From RPQK01 sp041946865 (GTDB taxonomy: Bacteria; Acidobacteriota; UBA6911; RPQK01): a stretch of 57,786 nt of DNA. Each line of letters starts with the position of its first letter. The first letter of the stretch is position 1. Below are positions 9,576-18,156 of this stretch, in pieces. The position numbers and the translations under genes were made by a program. The notes beneath the pieces are model-generated. The model did no database searches and was not told where the DNA came from. It saw only the letters and a list, made by a program, of their open reading frames with translations. The stretch spans positions 1-57,786 of the forward strand of contig JBHGBF010000017.1 of assembly GCA_041946865.1 (NCBI GenBank), read 5' to 3'.

Positions 9576-11408
9576 ATGCACGAAGGTAGCGTCGAGGTGG
9601 GGAACATATTGAGGGTGGTGGCCCCGAAGTTTTGGCGGGGATGGATCAAGCGGGGCGTTTGGGTTTTGGGCTTAGCGGCGGTGGTAGTCGCCGGGTTTTG
9701 GGTCGCAAACGTCGGAGCGCAGTCCACAGAAGGGCCCATTCTGGAGACGATCACAGACAGTTCTGGGGGAGCAGTTCCCGGGGCCACGGTGTCAGTAACA
9801 AGCGTTCAGACAAACCCGGTCCGAACCGGACCGCTCGCGCCGCTGTTCGGCGGCGAGCCCGCACCGCCCTGCATCCGTTCGATTCCGAGCTCGACATATC
9901 AAGTCGAGGTCGACGGGCGGCCCGTCTTCGTGGAGAAGTTCCGCACGATCAGCTACGCAGCCTTCGAATGCCCCGCGCCGGTCGAGGTCACGGTGCGCAC
10001 GGCGTCGCCCGTGAAGACCTTCAACGTCAGCCCGCACTCTGCCGGCCTCAGGGCCGGCGCGGACGCTTCCGGGCTCTCCTTCCGGCTCGACCGCCCGCGC
10101 CAGCTGGTCGTGACGGTCAACGGCGGCGAAAAGCTGCTGCTCTTCGCCGATCCACCCGACCCGGCGGCGCCCAAACCCGGCGACCCGGGGGTTATCAACG
10201 TCCTCGAAACCGGCGTCGATCCCACCGGCGGGCGGCTCGAGACCGCCCGTCTGCAGGCGGCCATCGACCGGGTCGCCGCAGCCAAGGGCGTGCTTTATTT
10301 TCCGGCCGGCGTCTATCTGACCGGCTCGCTGTCGCTGAAGAGCGATCTCACTCTCTATCTGGCCGAGGGCGCGCGATTGCTAGGTTCGGATGATCCCGGC
10401 GACTATCCGGTCGATCCCGGCTTCGACGAGGCCAACATCCGCTGGGACCCCGAACTCTGGCTGAAGCTGCCCGGGGTCGACGTCTCGTATCGCCGGTTGC
10501 TTCTGATCGACGAGGCGACCAATGTCCGCGTCGCGGGCCGCGGAACGATCGAGGGCAACGGCAAGGCCCTGCTCGGCGGCGCCACCGGACGCGAGATTGC
10601 CGCAGTGGGAAGCAAAACCAAGCCCCATATCCCCGGCCCGAAACCCGTGAACATCCATTTGATCTTAATACGCCGCTCGTCTGGAGTGGTGTTCGAGGAC
10701 GTCACGCTGCTCGATTCACCGATGTATAACGCCCACGTGCTCGCCTCCGATCACGTCACTTTCCGCAACGTGAAGATGGTCAGCGATCAGACCGTGGTGA
10801 ACACCGATGGCATCGACCCCGACTCGTCGCGCGACGTGCTCATCGAACGCTGCTTCTTCCTCTGCGCCGACGACTGCGTCTCCGTAAAAACCAGCGGGCA
10901 GAGCCGGGTCAGGGGCGACGCGGAGCGCATCACCGTGCGCCATTGCGTCTTTCTCACCCGGACCTCTGCCGTGAAGCTTGGCACGGAAATCTACGTCGGC
11001 CGCCAGCGCGACATCGTGTTCGAGGACAACGACGTCCTTGAGACCGGCCGTGGCATCAACATCAGCAGTGAGGGCCATTATGGATACGAGCGGATCCGCT
11101 TCACCGGCTTCCGCATCGAGCGTTTCGACTGGCACCGGCTCCAGTTCCCCGTGCACATCCATGTCGAGCCGCGTCACCCAGACGGTGCCGCCGGCTGGAT
11201 CCACGACGTGCTCCTCCAAGACCTGAAAGCTGAGGTGGAGCCCCCCGCCCGGAGCCGGATCGCGGGCTTTTCCGCGGAGCACGACGTGCGCGGCGTCCGC
11301 TTTGTGAACTACACGGTCGCCGGCCGCGTCCGCCTCGACGCCGCGGACGCCGGTGTGCAGATCGGGCCATACGTCTCGGACGTGACCTTCACCCGCACCG
11401 AGCGGTAG
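9576..11408 (+). CDS. GH28 polygalacturonase fused to a TonB-receptor leader
   Basis: A 610-residue protein. Residues 1-84 copy the start of the receptor at 5995, including the signal peptide, ITDSSGGAVPGATVSVTSVQ and VRT, and then similarity ends abruptly near 9828. The rest is a complete family 28 enzyme: a beta-sandwich N-domain (YQVEVDGRPVF), then a right-handed beta-helix (GVLYFPAGVYLTGSLSLKSD). Catalytic motifs visible are NTDGIDPDSS (about 409) and CADDCVSVK (about 430), giving the three Asp of GH28; the usual GHG is replaced by TSAVKLGTE, and the RIK motif by GRGINIS, so substrate may differ from plain homogalacturonan. ATG 9576 has GGAGG 5 nt upstream. It should be exported using the borrowed signal. 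The frame is open from 9453 but that part is leader. Confidence 0.85.
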   Translation: MHEGSVEVGNILRVVAPKFWRGWIKRGVWVLGLAAVVVAGFWVANVGAQSTEGPILETITDSSGGAVPGATVSVTSVQTNPVRTGPLAPLFGGEPAPPCIRSIPSSTYQVEVDGRPVFVEKFRTISYAAFECPAPVEVTVRTASPVKTFNVSPHSAGLRAGADASGLSFRLDRPRQLVVTVNGGEKLLLFADPPDPAAPKPGDPGVINVLETGVDPTGGRLETARLQAAIDRVAAAKGVLYFPAGVYLTGSLSLKSDLTLYLAEGARLLGSDDPGDYPVDPGFDEANIRWDPELWLKLPGVDVSYRRLLLIDEATNVRVAGRGTIEGNGKALLGGATGREIAAVGSKTKPHIPGPKPVNIHLILIRRSSGVVFEDVTLLDSPMYNAHVLASDHVTFRNVKMVSDQTVVNTDGIDPDSSRDVLIERCFFLCADDCVSVKTSGQSRVRGDAERITVRHCVFLTRTSAVKLGTEIYVGRQRDIVFEDNDVLETGRGINISSEGHYGYERIRFTGFRIERFDWHRLQFPVHIHVEPRHPDGAAGWIHDVLLQDLKAEVEPPARSRIAGFSAEHDVRGVRFVNYTVAGRVRLDAADAGVQIGPYVSDVTFTRTER

Positions 11409-11461
11409 CTGGAAGGTCGGTCTTGTCATCAACTTCAACGAGAACTGAAAACCGGGCGCAT

Positions 11462-13456
11462 CTAATTTTCCTGGAGATCAGGAGATCTGGGAATAGACTG
11501 GCCGATCTTCACATCATCCACGTAGTAGACCGCTTCGTTCACCGGGTCGTCGGCGCCCGGCAGATCGGTGCCCGGCAGTGTCGGGATGCTGGCGAGCGGT
11601 TCGGTCCGGTAGATTCCGGTGCGGACCAGAAAGCGTTCCAGGGCCGCGCTCGGTTCGACCAGCTTCCCTTTGGTCACGGCTTTCCTGCCGTCGACGCTCA
11701 GGTCATACTCGCCGGCTTCGGCATCAACCGCGAGCGAAAATCGATGCCAGCGAGCTGCGGCAAATCTGCCCGCCGGTATCAGGCTGTGGCCGCTTCCCAC
11801 GCGGATCTGAGCCGAGTCCTCGAACAACAATCGGAAAGGACGCTTGCCCGTGCTGTCGAGGATCTCAATTTCGAGCCGGCCGTGGTCGGTCTGGCGCGCC
11901 CAGACCCGAAACTCGACGTTCACCCGCCTGGCGGCCGGAAACACCCTGACCGCCTTCGCATAATCGTATGGGTCCTTGTCGCGCAATTCGAGGCACTGCC
12001 CGGCGCCATCGGGAGTGCCGGCCAGCGAGACGGGCGCCCACACAGGGGAGTAAAGATTCCAGTCACGCGCAGAGTCCGAGCCTTCGAATGAGTCGGCCAC
12101 GGGGGCGTTTACCTTGCCATGAACCGGCAACGGAATCTCGCTCGCCCAGATGTCCTCCTTGTTCACGCTGTAAGTGACCCACAGGCTGTTTCCGGGCGGA
12201 ACTCCGTTGCCCTCGACGATGCCGCGCACGTACTGGGGGCCGAAGTCCTTGAAGAGGCCGCTGAACCGCCGCGGCGGCACTTCGCCGTGGACGCACAGCA
12301 GATTATCGAACGTAATGCCGTCGTCGCCGGTCACGATGGCGAGCGGCCAGCGATGCTTGTTGTCTGTTGTCGGGTTGTAGACAAGCGCAAAGCGGCCGTC
12401 CTTGGTTTTCTGACCCCAGATCTTGGCGCCGGCCGTTACGATCGTCGGCAGTGCGGTGATCTCGCTCCAGGTCTTGCCTTCGTCAGCCGACAGCGCCGAC
12501 TTGGCAAACTTCCAAAAGCCGACCACCTTCCCATCGGGCCGATGGTAGAAGCTGAACGCCTTCAGCCCTCCCGTCACCTGGCTTGCGGCGCCGGGCCGGT
12601 ACTGGATCTGCGAGTAGGACATGGCCTCAGACTTAAGGCCGTCGGAAACGGGATAGAAACCATCCTCGCTCCGATCCTCTTCCCACCATTGAAGCGTGAT
12701 CAACTTGTTTTCGAGCAGCGCCGCGCAGGCTTCCCGAAAGCCGGCATCAGGCGAAGACTTGAAAAGCGGGTAACGCGTGTTGCTCTCGTTCCATCCCTTG
12801 TGGCTGTTGTAGCGGATGAAATAAATCGGACCCAGACGGCCGTCCTTGTAGACTTCCCGGACCACCCGGCCGATCCCGTGCCCGTTGTTCGGCGACGGAA
12901 GCAACCCGTAAAAGCCGAGAACCAGGAGCCTGCCATTTGGGGCGACGTAGAATCCCATGCGCTGATGCATGATGGCCTGGCTACCGTCTTCCAGGTCGTA
13001 AACCGGAAAGCTGACTTGCGGCGCCTCCCAGGTGCGGCCGTCCTTGCTCGTGGTCAGCAGACTCTGCCCGGGCGGGACGTGCTCGTCAAAAGGGCCGCTC
13101 AGGTACTCAAGATAAAACCGTCCGTTCCAATAGGCGAGCATGGGCGCGTGATTGTACGTCCAGTCAAACCCCTGGCTCAGCTGAGGCGATTTCCGGTTGG
13201 CCCGCATAACCTGGTAGTTCTTCACGCCGACCGCCGGCGCAAGGCCGCCGTCGTGGCTGGTGTCTGCCTGGACCTCTCCGATATATCGCACCGGCTCGGC
13301 AGCGCTCCCCGGTGTCCGGCCTTCGGCTCGAACGCTTGCCATCCTCCAGCCCGGTATGCGGCTGAGGGCCAACGGTAAGACGAAGGCCAATCCCGCCGCC
13401 AGGACAAGGAACAAGCGTCGTTTCCTCTGTAGTCGTTGACTGATCCGTGCTTCCAT
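11462..13456 (-). CDS. Secreted sialidase-fold (BNR) propeller with LamG-like C-terminus
   Basis: A 664-residue protein with an N-terminal hydrophobic anchor or signal (FLVLAAGLAFVLPLAL). Residues about 95-440 form a six-bladed propeller with Asp-box-like turns (SKDGRTWEAP, SADEGKTWSE), as in exo-sialidases and related sugar-binding propellers. Residues about 455-655 form a concanavalin/LamG-like sandwich (NVEFRVWARQTDHGRLEIEI, then YYVDDVKIG). The Arg triad of true sialidases cannot be verified by eye, so the call is fold level only. The same architecture is frequent in Acidobacteria, Planctomycetes and Verrucomicrobia as uncharacterised exported protein. It is convergent with the GH28 gene and divergent from the MFS gene. 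Confidence 0.68.
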   Translation of the reverse strand: MEARISQRLQRKRRLFLVLAAGLAFVLPLALSRIPGWRMASVRAEGRTPGSAAEPVRYIGEVQADTSHDGGLAPAVGVKNYQVMRANRKSPQLSQGFDWTYNHAPMLAYWNGRFYLEYLSGPFDEHVPPGQSLLTTSKDGRTWEAPQVSFPVYDLEDGSQAIMHQRMGFYVAPNGRLLVLGFYGLLPSPNNGHGIGRVVREVYKDGRLGPIYFIRYNSHKGWNESNTRYPLFKSSPDAGFREACAALLENKLITLQWWEEDRSEDGFYPVSDGLKSEAMSYSQIQYRPGAASQVTGGLKAFSFYHRPDGKVVGFWKFAKSALSADEGKTWSEITALPTIVTAGAKIWGQKTKDGRFALVYNPTTDNKHRWPLAIVTGDDGITFDNLLCVHGEVPPRRFSGLFKDFGPQYVRGIVEGNGVPPGNSLWVTYSVNKEDIWASEIPLPVHGKVNAPVADSFEGSDSARDWNLYSPVWAPVSLAGTPDGAGQCLELRDKDPYDYAKAVRVFPAARRVNVEFRVWARQTDHGRLEIEILDSTGKRPFRLLFEDSAQIRVGSGHSLIPAGRFAAARWHRFSLAVDAEAGEYDLSVDGRKAVTKGKLVEPSAALERFLVRTGIYRTEPLASIPTLPGTDLPGADDPVNEAVYYVDDVKIGQSIPRSPDLQEN

Positions 13457-13765
13457 ACCTGCTGAACCCTCTCTTCTCTCAAGAAAGATCCCGGACCACG
13501 CCGGATCTGCGCAGCAAGCGTGTCAAACCGCCGGGAAATTGTCAATTCAAAACCCTCATTTCTGGATGTTCTTCCTCTGATATCTGAATATAAAGACCAA
13601 AACTGAAAGTTATCTCTGGTTTTTGGAGCCGTGTTGCGTTACCGTAAGTCGGGTCGACGATCGGGAAGCGGGGCTTCAGGGTCGCCGGTTCGACGCGGGC
13701 AAGAAAGACGTCACTGGAGTTGCGTGCGGCTCCGGGGCGCAGAAGTCAGGAGATCGGAGTGCCGT
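13457..13765. other. Divergent intergenic region with promoter-like elements
   Basis: This region separates the leftward propeller gene and the rightward MFS gene. It has two minus-strand TTGACA hexamers (13545-13540 and 13526-13521), a palindromic AATTGTCAATT, and a plus-strand TATAAA (13589-13594) without a good -35. Part of it (13631-13765) is an open upstream extension of the MFS frame, rejected because it encodes an Arg/Ser-rich segment with no family match. Confidence 0.4.
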
Positions 13766-15073
13766 ATGTCGTTTTTCAAGCTGCACTACAAATGGTCCCT
13801 GGTTGGGCTGCTGTTTTTTGCGGGCTTCTTGAACCTTGAGGACCGGGTTGTCATCTTTTCGGTGCTTCCCCTGATTCGCCGGGATTTGCATCTGTCGGAC
13901 CTGCAGATGGGCGGGCTCATGTCTGCCTTCCTCTGGGTTTACGCCTGCTGCTCGCCTTTTGCCGGGTACCTGGGCGACCGCTGGTCGCGGCGCAAAGTGG
14001 TGATCGGCTGCCTGTTCTTCTGGAGCCTGATCACCGCCGCCGCCGGCCTGATCACTGACGGAAACCAGCTGCTGGCCATCCGGGTCCTGCTGGCGATCAG
14101 CCAGGCCTTCTACCTGCCCGCTTCGTTTGCGCTCCTTTCGGACTGGCACGAATCTGACACGCGCGGCAAGGCGGTCGCGGTGCTGACGGTGGGGATGAAC
14201 GCGGCGCCGATCGTCGGGGGAGCGTTGGCCGGCTGGGTCGGTGAAAACTACGGCTGGAGAGTCACTCTGGTGCTGCTGGGCGGTGTCGGAACCGTTCTGG
14301 CCGGGGTGATGGTGCCGCTGCTTCGCGAGCGGGTTTCTCAGGCGGGGAGAGCAGGGGCTGAGGCTGCCGGCCCGTTTGAGGGTTTCAAGCGCACCCTCCA
14401 GGATCTGATCGGCACACCCTCGCTGGTGTTCATCTTTGCCGCAATGTCGACCTTCTCTCTGGCGGTCTGGGCTTTGTTGACCTGGCTGCCGGTGTATCTT
14501 CACGACCGGTTCGGCATGACGCTGACGGCTTCAGGGTTCCTGGGCAACTTCGCGGTTTCAGGACCGATCGTCGTCGGGATGCTGATCGGCGGATACTTGT
14601 CGGACAAGCTTGGCGCCAGGAAGCCAAGCCGGCGGCTTCTTATCCTGATCACCTTTTACGGGCTGGCCGCTCCCTGGCCGCTGCTCTTTTGGCAGGCACG
14701 GCAAGCCGTCTGGATACTGGTTGCCACGGCCGTTTTTCAGCTCTGCCGCGCGCTCGGTGAAGCCAACTACTATCCGCTTATTTACGAGCTGGTGGTAGCG
14801 GAGAGAAGGTCGACGTCGATTGGGATTTCGAACAGCCTGAGCTCGTTTGCGGGCGGAGTCGGCGCGCTGGTCACGGCCTATTTTCAAAGCACCTTGGGGC
14901 TTCAGGCGACATTCGCCCTGGTCTCGGTGCTGGTGCTTTTGGCTGTCGCCGGGCTGGTGGTCAGTTACTGGTGGTTCTTTGCACGGGACCTGGCCAAGGC
15001 CGCGCGACCGGAGACGGCCCTGGTGCCGGAGAGTTCAACCGCGCGGCATGCGCCTGCAATTCCCGCTCGATGA
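13766..15073 (+). CDS. MFS transporter, ACS/hexuronate-like
   Basis: A 435-residue inner-membrane carrier with about twelve membrane segments. The MFS signature between helices 2 and 3 is GDRWSRRKV, and its repeat in the second half is GGYLSDKLGARKPSRR. The N-terminal FLNLEDRVVIFSVLPLIRRDL resembles the anion:cation symporter group that takes up organic acids and uronates; the exact substrate cannot be read. I place the start at ATG 13766 (GGAG 6 nt upstream), discarding 45 codons. The stop overlaps the next start as ATGA, so translation of the URO-D gene is probably coupled. Pairing of an MFS carrier with URO-D-family genes recurs at 47-50.7 kb. Confidence 0.88.
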   Translation: MSFFKLHYKWSLVGLLFFAGFLNLEDRVVIFSVLPLIRRDLHLSDLQMGGLMSAFLWVYACCSPFAGYLGDRWSRRKVVIGCLFFWSLITAAAGLITDGNQLLAIRVLLAISQAFYLPASFALLSDWHESDTRGKAVAVLTVGMNAAPIVGGALAGWVGENYGWRVTLVLLGGVGTVLAGVMVPLLRERVSQAGRAGAEAAGPFEGFKRTLQDLIGTPSLVFIFAAMSTFSLAVWALLTWLPVYLHDRFGMTLTASGFLGNFAVSGPIVVGMLIGGYLSDKLGARKPSRRLLILITFYGLAAPWPLLFWQARQAVWILVATAVFQLCRALGEANYYPLIYELVVAERRSTSIGISNSLSSFAGGVGALVTAYFQSTLGLQATFALVSVLVLLAVAGLVVSYWWFFARDLAKAARPETALVPESSTARHAPAIPAR

Positions 15074-15714
15074 TGAGGGTGGGAATCGTCGGGCCTGTGA
15101 CCATGAACTCTCTGCTCGCCAAAAGAGGCAATGAAAGAGGGCTGACTGACCTCGTGGAGCAGCCAGAGCTTGTGATGGAAGTGGGAACCCGCGCGGCGAT
15201 CAATCGGGCCAAGGCGCTGATCCAGACCGGCTCCGATCTGCTCTATATAGGTGACGCGGCCAGTTTCTGTTTTGTGATCTCCCCCCGGCATTTCAGGGAG
15301 TACTGCCTGCCTTACTATCAGCGTTTCGTCGAAGCACTCCGTCCGCTCGACAAACCGATTTATCTTCACATCTGCGGCCATGTTCGTCCGATCGTCGATA
15401 CGATGGTCGAGAGCGGGCCGGATTGCATCGAGCCGCTCGACCCCTTGGGAGGCATGACGGTTGCCGAGTTTCGGGCGCGGGTCGGATCAAGGACAGCCTT
15501 GATGGGAGCGGTCAACACGCTCACGCTGGCGGGCGGAACTGCGGAGGACGTGAGGAGGGAGGCGGTCGAGTGCATCCAGGCCGGCGGACAAAACGGCGGT
15601 TACATTCTGGCGGCGGGAGACATGGTACCTAACGAAGCGCCCGCGGTTAACGTGGCCGAACTGTGCCGCACGGCCCGCAGGTTTTCCTATGAACCGTTGT
15701 TGAACTTTGACTAA
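15070..15714 (+). CDS. N-terminally short URO-D/MtaA-family protein
   Basis: A 214-residue protein matching only the C-terminal two thirds of the uroporphyrinogen-decarboxylase superfamily. It starts in the strand usually found near residue 130 (RVGIVGPVTMNSLL), continues with YIGDAASFCFVISPRHF, and carries the HICG motif, equivalent to the zinc-binding HxCG of MtaA/MetE-like methyltransferases. The later position that is Cys in MtaA (ILAPGC type) reads ILAAGDMVP. The usual length is 330-390 residues, and the missing N-terminal part is not encoded upstream, where the MFS gene lies. Start ATG 15070 overlaps the MFS stop (ATGA). It may be a truncated relic kept by translational coupling, or a minimal barrel needing a partner. 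Function is uncertain. Confidence 0.7.
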   Translation: MMRVGIVGPVTMNSLLAKRGNERGLTDLVEQPELVMEVGTRAAINRAKALIQTGSDLLYIGDAASFCFVISPRHFREYCLPYYQRFVEALRPLDKPIYLHICGHVRPIVDTMVESGPDCIEPLDPLGGMTVAEFRARVGSRTALMGAVNTLTLAGGTAEDVRREAVECIQAGGQNGGYILAAGDMVPNEAPAVNVAELCRTARRFSYEPLLNFD

Positions 15715-15738
15715 TCTTGTCTTGGCGGAGCATCGACT

Positions 15739-17157
15739 ATGACAATGCGACGAACGACCGGCCTCCTTCGGGTTGCCGGCCTGATCCTTTCTTTGGAAAT
15801 CGGGATGGTGTGGGGCGGGACCGATTCGGTCCTGCTGCTCTACACCTGTGACCTGCATGATCACGTCCGCCCCGGGTACAACGGGCGTGGCGGCCTGCCG
15901 TACATCTCCGGCTTTGTCCAGCAAACGAGGGCCAAACGGAAAGACGTGCTCCTCCTCGACGCCGGCGATGTGATGGAGAAGGGTGACCTGGTGGCCTTCA
16001 GCACTCAGAGCACGCTGACCTACAAGGCCATCGGGAAGATCGGCTACCAGGCGATCGCGGTCGGCAACCACGACTGGAACTACGGCCCCGACTTCCTGCG
16101 TAACTGCCAGCTGCTGATGGGGAAGACCCGGCTGCTTTGCGCCAATCTGCTCGAAGAGGACCGGGGACTGGCCTTCCTGCCCTCCGCCGTTTTCGATATC
16201 GACGGAGTCAGAATCGGGGTCGTGGGACTGAGCCGCCCGGACGAGATCGGCTGGGAGAAGACGATTCAAACCCTGCGCGAGGAGTGCGCTCGCCTCGAGC
16301 CGTCGGTTCACCTGACGATTGCCGTCTGCCACATGGGGCTTGACGAAAGCCTGCGCCTTGCCCGGGAGGTTCCGGAGGTGGACATTTTTGTTGCCGGGCA
16401 TACCCATGATGAGCTTGAGCAACCGGTGGCGTTTAAAGAAACCGGAGCTCTGGTCGTGCAATCCCGCCACGACACCGAACACGTCGGCTGGCTCGATTTG
16501 ACTGTCGATCTCGACGCCAGGAAAATCACGCGGACAGATGGACGGCTCGTGCCCATGGACCATCGAACCGTACCGGTCGATCGTGCCATGCTCCAATGGA
16601 TCCGGGAGACCGAGCGGCGCGAGTGCCCGGAGGCAAACCGCCGGGTCGGTCATTCGAATCGAGACCTGACACTGACCGAGACCGCCCGGCTGGGCGCAGC
16701 CGCTTTGCGCCAGGAAGCCAACGCGGACCTCGGTTTGTGCAGCGCCGAGGAGATCGTTCGCGGGATTGTCCCCAGGGGGCCGGTCGATCTTAACGCGTTG
16801 TTCCGCACCGATGGCCAGAGGGGGCGGCGCATCTACGAGGTCGCGCTCCCGGGTCGGGTCGCCCAGGCTTACCTCGACAGCCTTCCCGGCGCCGGTCCGA
16901 TGCCCGGTATCGATCGCGTGGCCTCGGAGGCCGGAAACCAACGGCTCGAACCCGATCGGACTTATCGTCTGGTCATTCCCGAAAAACAATGGCGTAAGTC
17001 CCTGCGGCCGTTTCTGGCGGCTAACAGCGGCGGCAAATCGTCTGTTCCGCCCCCGACTATAGGCCCGTTCAACTTCGTAGAAGCGTTGGCTCGCTATTGC
17101 GAGAAGGTCGAGGCCACCGGGGCGGCGCTTGACGCGCATGTGGCCGGTCTGCAGTGA
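15739..17157 (+). CDS. Secreted metallophosphoesterase, 5'-nucleotidase (UshA-like)
   Basis: A 472-residue exported protein with an N-terminal hydrophobic signal ending near GMVWGG. The calcineurin-like metal-binding motifs appear in order: YTCDLHDH, DAGDVM, GNHDWNYG, VCHMG and AGHTHDE (residues about 35-235). The C-terminal 5'-nucleotidase domain follows (about 295-460), with substrate-specificity motifs less clear (NALFRTDGQRG, TYRLVIPEKQW). Family members hydrolyse nucleotides, UDP-sugars or related phosphoesters in the periplasm. The ATG at 15739 has GGCGGAG upstream. It lies 24 nt after the URO-D fragment, so it may belong to the MFS operon. The stop overlaps antisense with the esterase remnant. 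Confidence 0.85.
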   Translation: MTMRRTTGLLRVAGLILSLEIGMVWGGTDSVLLLYTCDLHDHVRPGYNGRGGLPYISGFVQQTRAKRKDVLLLDAGDVMEKGDLVAFSTQSTLTYKAIGKIGYQAIAVGNHDWNYGPDFLRNCQLLMGKTRLLCANLLEEDRGLAFLPSAVFDIDGVRIGVVGLSRPDEIGWEKTIQTLREECARLEPSVHLTIAVCHMGLDESLRLAREVPEVDIFVAGHTHDELEQPVAFKETGALVVQSRHDTEHVGWLDLTVDLDARKITRTDGRLVPMDHRTVPVDRAMLQWIRETERRECPEANRRVGHSNRDLTLTETARLGAAALRQEANADLGLCSAEEIVRGIVPRGPVDLNALFRTDGQRGRRIYEVALPGRVAQAYLDSLPGAGPMPGIDRVASEAGNQRLEPDRTYRLVIPEKQWRKSLRPFLAANSGGKSSVPPPTIGPFNFVEALARYCEKVEATGAALDAHVAGLQ

Positions 17158-17722
17158 CGTTCGTTGCCAGACGCTCGGGCGCAACACACTGCCTGTCGCT
17201 ACCTCCGATCGTGACGTCCGGCCGCCTCGATAAACGCGCTACCTCGGCGCCGAACGGCGCAAATGCCTGGTTGGAGTGACCCGCGCCGGCGGCCTCGCGA
17301 TAGATCACCGGGTAGCCTTTGGCCGCGAGCCGCTCAGCGAGCAGATGCGCGTGGTCCGGGAAGACTCTGTCGTCTTTCTCCGCCCCGGTCAGGAACAGTG
17401 GCATCTGGCGAAACGTTTCTTCGAGGTTGCACAGGGCCGAGAAGGGAGCGTAGGCTTCCGGCGCCTCTTCGGGCGAGCCGCCGAGCGCCTTGACCAGGTC
17501 CGCCCTGTAAGTCTCAGTTTCGGCATACCAGCGGGCGAGGTCGGTCATCGCAATGACGGCGCAGACGGAGCGCGCCAGACCCGGCCGATGGATCGCGTAC
17601 GCCAAAGCCGAGCCCCCGCCCATGCTGGTCCCCATCAGGTGGATGCGTCCCGGATCGATGGAGTAGCCGCCAATCACCCGTTCGAGGATGGCGTCAAGCG
17701 TCCTCCTGGCCCGCTCATTCAT
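17069..17722 (-). pseudogene. 5'-truncated alpha/beta-hydrolase (esterase) remnant
   Basis: The frame holds the C-terminal half of a PHB-depolymerase-like or prolyl-oligopeptidase-like esterase: the nucleophile elbow GTSMGGG, the acid loop AEKDDRVFPDH and the catalytic His in AGHSNQ. The N-terminal strands that build the oxyanion hole are missing; an in-frame TGA lies five codons before the first ATG (17722) and no matching upstream segment was found. After about 17210 the frame runs antisense through the 5'-nucleotidase gene and yields a low-complexity basic tail, so the original C-terminal end is probably also lost. A relic is more likely than a short working enzyme. Confidence 0.55.
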
Positions 17723-18156
17723 GAAGTGTTTCGGTCACAAGCGAGCGGAACCCTTCGGGTTTCCCAAGGTGTGTCCGCCCGGCTGACAGCGGGAAACAGA
17801 ACAAGCGACGTCATCAACAGGATCGTGGTGGCCCGGTCGAACACAGCGCTGATTCTGGAAGAAACCGTCTATGATGTCCAGAACATCCCGTTGTCATCGT
17901 TAATCTGGAAAATAGTTATCCCCCATGAAAATTCATTAATCAGAGTGAAAAATCTTTTGACACGTTCACCTTAAGATCGTATCGTTAGCGGCGGGAAATC
18001 GACGTGGAGCCTTTTTCGAGGCCTTTCAGACGGTCGATGTCCCGGACCTGGTTCGCGCGCGGTGAGACTGGCGGCTGCCTTCCGGAGGGCGGGCCTGACT
18101 CCCGCGTACTGCATTGGCTGGCTGCTGAAGTGGTCGATGACGCGGGGATGCTGACT
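17723..18156 (+). other. Intergenic region with promoter and long leader
   Basis: No gene is supported in these 434 bases. A promoter lies at 17957-17985, followed by a leader of about 165 nt. The frame of the next gene is open back to 18004, but that extension encodes no signal peptide and is treated as leader. Confidence 0.5.
17957..17985 (+). promoter_or_regulatory. Candidate sigma70 promoter for the propeller/SSS operon
   Basis: TTGACA (17957-17962), 17-nt spacer, TATCGT (17980-17985) in an AT-rich stretch. Expected start of transcription is near 17992, upstream of the propeller gene at 18157 and the symporter at 19073. Confidence 0.5.

Noticed and set aside
15487..17187. 566-codon minus-strand frame opposite the 5'-nucleotidase
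   Set aside because: Shadow; the sense strand shows the ordered metallophosphoesterase motifs.
17276..17974. 232-codon plus-strand frame antisense to the esterase remnant
   Set aside because: Shadow of the hydrolase motifs on the other strand.
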